Shown here in pieces: positions 62,038-64,000 of a stretch of DNA of 64,000 bases. Each line of letters starts with the position of its first letter. The first letter of the stretch is position 1. Source of the stretch: Streptomyces antioxidans (GTDB lineage Bacteria > Actinomycetota > Actinomycetes > Streptomycetales > Streptomycetaceae); assembly GCF_000968685.2 (NCBI RefSeq), contig NZ_LAKD02000013.1, positions 1 to 64,000 on the forward strand, in the 5' to 3' direction. The position numbers and the translations under genes were made by a program. The notes below the pieces were generated by a model. It was given only the letters and a program-made list of their open reading frames with translations, had not been told where the DNA came from and searched no databases.

Positions 62038-62725
62038 CCCGCGGAGATCGTGCTTCAACTGCACGTCCCGATCACGGTGGTTGGTCGTGCGGCAAGGCGG
62101 CCGACCCGGCTGGCCCCGGCGGCGGCATCACGGAACCGAACGATCTCCTCGTGTTGTGCGGCGAGCCGGGCCAGAGCCTGGGTGCGGAAGTCCGTGCGTT
62201 CGTCGACGCCGAGGCGTACGGGACGTTCACCGAGGTGCCCGCGCGCCCGGAGCTGGCGTGGTTCTTCTTCCTCGACGATGACGACCGTGACCTGATCGTC
62301 CTGCGTCGTACGGACGCGCATCGTCTGGGCATGGCCTCGCGGATCCGTACGGTCCGCTACATCGGCCGGTTCCTGGGTGAGGACCCGCTCGCGGTCTCGT
62401 GGGAGGCCCGGAGTACCTGGTCGGGCAGCTCGGCATCGCTGACGCCTCGTGCGGCACCAGTGGATCGGGTACAGGCGTCGGGCGCGGTCCCGGTGACGCT
62501 CTCGAAGGGCGGCAATGATGATGCGGCCACGATGTGCTGCACAGAGTCGCGGTGTCGAAACAGCGGTCTTAAACGCGGGCCCAGGGACCGGAAGTTCACA
62601 GCGGTTTCGACGTCGTGTTCGCCAGCGAGGGAGGGCATCACCGTAGGCAAGATCCCTCTCCGCAGCCCAACTGCCATCCGCATGCGGGCCGTTCATGCGC
62701 TCCGTCCGGCCCCATCAAGGAAGCG
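62038..62725. other. IS debris before the MFS gene
   Basis: At about 62575-62700 the plus strand reads R-D-R-K-F-T-A-V and E-G-I-T-V-G-K-I-P-L-R-S-P, matching the second-Asp region of the integrase-core transposase (R-D-R-D-R-K-F-T...I-P-P-R-S-P). Between 62090 and 62400 a plus-strand frame (F-F-F-L-D-D-D-D-R-D-L-I-V-L) and a minus-strand frame (Q-A-L-A-R-L-A-A-Q-H-E-E-I-V) both look partly protein-like. I cannot decide which was coding. Confidence 0.4.
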
Positions 62726-63988
62726 CTACGGCCGCCTTTTCCCTCCCCCCGGTGGTACGTCAGCCGGTGGTGAGCACCATTCGGAAGCGGGCGTCCGGTG
62801 GCGGCGGGCGGCCGCGGCGGCGATGAGCGCTGCCGCGCCCGCGAGCAGGGCGCCGATCCAGGGCAGGTCGGGCAGGGTGAGGCCGGTGGTGAGGGCGTGT
62901 CCGCCGAGCTGGGAGCCGCTGGCGACGCCGAGGTTGAACGCGGAGGCGCTGATCGCGGTGACCAGGGTGGCGGCGGTGGGGGCCGCGGCCAGGGCTCGGT
63001 CTTGGAGCAGCGGGATGAGGGCGGCGGTGATCACGCCGAGGATGAGTACGGTGACGGCTGCCGCCCATCGAATCCGGCTGGTGAGGCTGAAAGCGGCCAG
63101 GACACCGGTCAGGCCGACCAGGAGTGTGCAGACCCCGGCCCACGGGAAGCGGTCGGCCAGGTGGCCGCCGAGGATATTGCCGCCGACCGCGCCCAGCCCG
63201 AACAGAGCGAGGAGAGTGGTGACGGCGGACGGGGTGAATCCGCTGACCTTCTGCAGCAGTGGCGCGACGTAGGTGTAGGCGGTGAACAGCCCGGCCTGCG
63301 CGATCACGATGATCGCCAGCACGATGGCCACCGGGGGCCGGAGCAGCCCGCGCACCTCCTCGCCGGGATGGGTGGCCTGGAGCGGTATGGGCGGGTGGAC
63401 GAGTGCGGCTACGGCGCATAGCACCAGGGCGGCGAGGGCCGTGATGGTCCAGAAGGTGGCCCGCCAGCCGTAGTGGTCGCCGATCCAGGTGCCCAGCGGT
63501 GCGCCGAGGACCGTGGCCAGGTTCCAGCCGGCCGTCACGGCGGCGACGGCACGGCCGCGACGGGCCGCGGGCACCAGGGCGATGGCGATCACCATCGCCG
63601 CGGCGAAGGTCGTGCTGTGGGTGAGCGCGGTCAGCATCCGGGCCGCCACCAGGGCGTTGAAGGTGTCCGACAGCGCCGCGGCGAGGTTGCCGGTGGTGAA
63701 CACACCCAGCAGCACCAGCAGCGCTCGGCGCCGTGCCAGTCGCAGCATCCCTGCCGTCACCAGCGGCCCGGCGAGGGTGACGACCAGGGCGTACCAGGTC
63801 ACCAGGGAACCGACGGCCGGCAGCGTACGGTGCCAGGAGGCCGACAGCCGCGGCAGCAGCCCGACCATGACCCACTCGGCGGTGCCCACCACGAACACGC
63901 ACGCGGTGAGCACCGCCAGGGCAACGCCACGGAGGCGTGCGGACGGGTAGGGGGCCCCGGTCGCCGGGGGAGCGGCGCTGCTGGTCAT
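62726..63988 (-). CDS. MFS transporter (DHA1-type efflux), 420 aa
   Basis: Twelve hydrophobic segments are visible, with the MFS loop after helix 2 (G-M-L-R-L-A-R-R-R-A-L-L-V) and the helix-4/5 region M-L-T-A-L-T-H-S-T, then G-A-P-L-G-T-W-I-G-D-H-Y-G-W-R-A-T-F-W (antiporter motif C-like). The second half repeats the pattern with G-G-N-I-L-G-G-H-L-A-D-R-F. Arabinose/chloramphenicol-efflux-like DHA1 proteins share this form. A Pro-rich cytoplasmic tail ends the protein. ATG 63988 lies 12 bases from the window end, so upstream control cannot be seen. The substrate is unknown. Confidence 0.9.
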   Translation of the reverse strand: MTSSAAPPATGAPYPSARLRGVALAVLTACVFVVGTAEWVMVGLLPRLSASWHRTLPAVGSLVTWYALVVTLAGPLVTAGMLRLARRRALLVLLGVFTTGNLAAALSDTFNALVAARMLTALTHSTTFAAAMVIAIALVPAARRGRAVAAVTAGWNLATVLGAPLGTWIGDHYGWRATFWTITALAALVLCAVAALVHPPIPLQATHPGEEVRGLLRPPVAIVLAIIVIAQAGLFTAYTYVAPLLQKVSGFTPSAVTTLLALFGLGAVGGNILGGHLADRFPWAGVCTLLVGLTGVLAAFSLTSRIRWAAAVTVLILGVITAALIPLLQDRALAAAPTAATLVTAISASAFNLGVASGSQLGGHALTTGLTLPDLPWIGALLAGAAALIAAAAARRHRTPASEWCSPPADVPPGGGKRRP

Positions 63989-64000
63989 GACCGGGACGCT

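Noticed and set aside
59215..62064. 949-codon minus-strand frame
   Set aside because: It runs antisense to the membrane protein and the Nudix fusion. Only the short recombinase C-terminal part near 60608-60915 is real sequence.

Overview
The window is high-GC actinobacterial DNA, almost certainly a Streptomyces chromosome arm. It has third-position GC bias, GTG starts, GGAGG-type ribosome binding sites, 4-bp start/stop overlaps, a complete isorenieratene-type carotenoid cluster and many Streptomyces-type regulators. It reads as accessory DNA: working gene cassettes are separated by prophage debris, insertion sequences and gene fragments.

Layout. (1) 1-12480 is a defence/conflict block. It holds a 2.1k-residue STAND NTPase with an N-terminal Cap4/DUF4297-like nuclease (Avs/AVAST-like) and a small overlapping partner, followed by a Trypco1-type small protein coupled to an unusual trypsin-STAND-histidine kinase-receiver fusion. 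(2) 12517-19050 is a decayed prophage head module on the minus strand (small terminase, large terminase, portal, minor capsid). Its large terminase is split by an IS3-family element, which is itself split by an IS30-family element. (3) 19300-25850 is a remnant island with a 54-bp perfect direct repeat resembling a tRNA 3' end, a frameshifted HNH endonuclease coupled to a methyltransferase fragment split by an IS with a 5-bp target duplication, a VapBC pair and a dead tyrosine recombinase. (4) 26017-30371 is a TetR-controlled catabolic operon (SDR, saccharopine-dehydrogenase-like protein, acyl-CoA ligase).

(5) 30584-40692 is the carotenoid cluster: crtE-crtI-crtB-Rieske protein rightward and crtY-crtT-crtU leftward plus an SDR. 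The two arms diverge from a control region with three GTGTGCCA boxes spaced 18 bp apart. (6) 41135-44966 is a compact RiPP cassette: a cobalamin-type radical SAM maturase, a DUF5825 protein, and two tiny related precursor-like peptides (25 and 29 aa) at opposite ends, bracketed by remnants of related transposases. (7) 45621-55163 holds an endonuclease VII-like protein, a truncated FHA gene, a Ser/Thr kinase with WD40 repeats, a methyltransferase, a TetR/aldo-keto reductase divergent pair and gene debris. (8) 55164-60508 has an amidohydrolase remnant, then an operon of an NrtR-like Nudix regulator, an MTA/SAH-nucleosidase-fold protein and a multi-pass membrane protein. The last two share a short amyloid/RHIM-like motif and probably form an immune effector pair. 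(9) 60600-64000 holds a recombinase remnant, a Nudix-YunG-like fusion, IS debris and an MFS exporter.

The strongest candidates for undescribed biology are the twin-peptide RiPP cassette, the motif-sharing nucleosidase/membrane-protein pair, and the trypsin-STAND-kinase-receiver fusion with its Trypco1 partner. All family assignments come from reading motifs by eye; no database search was possible.
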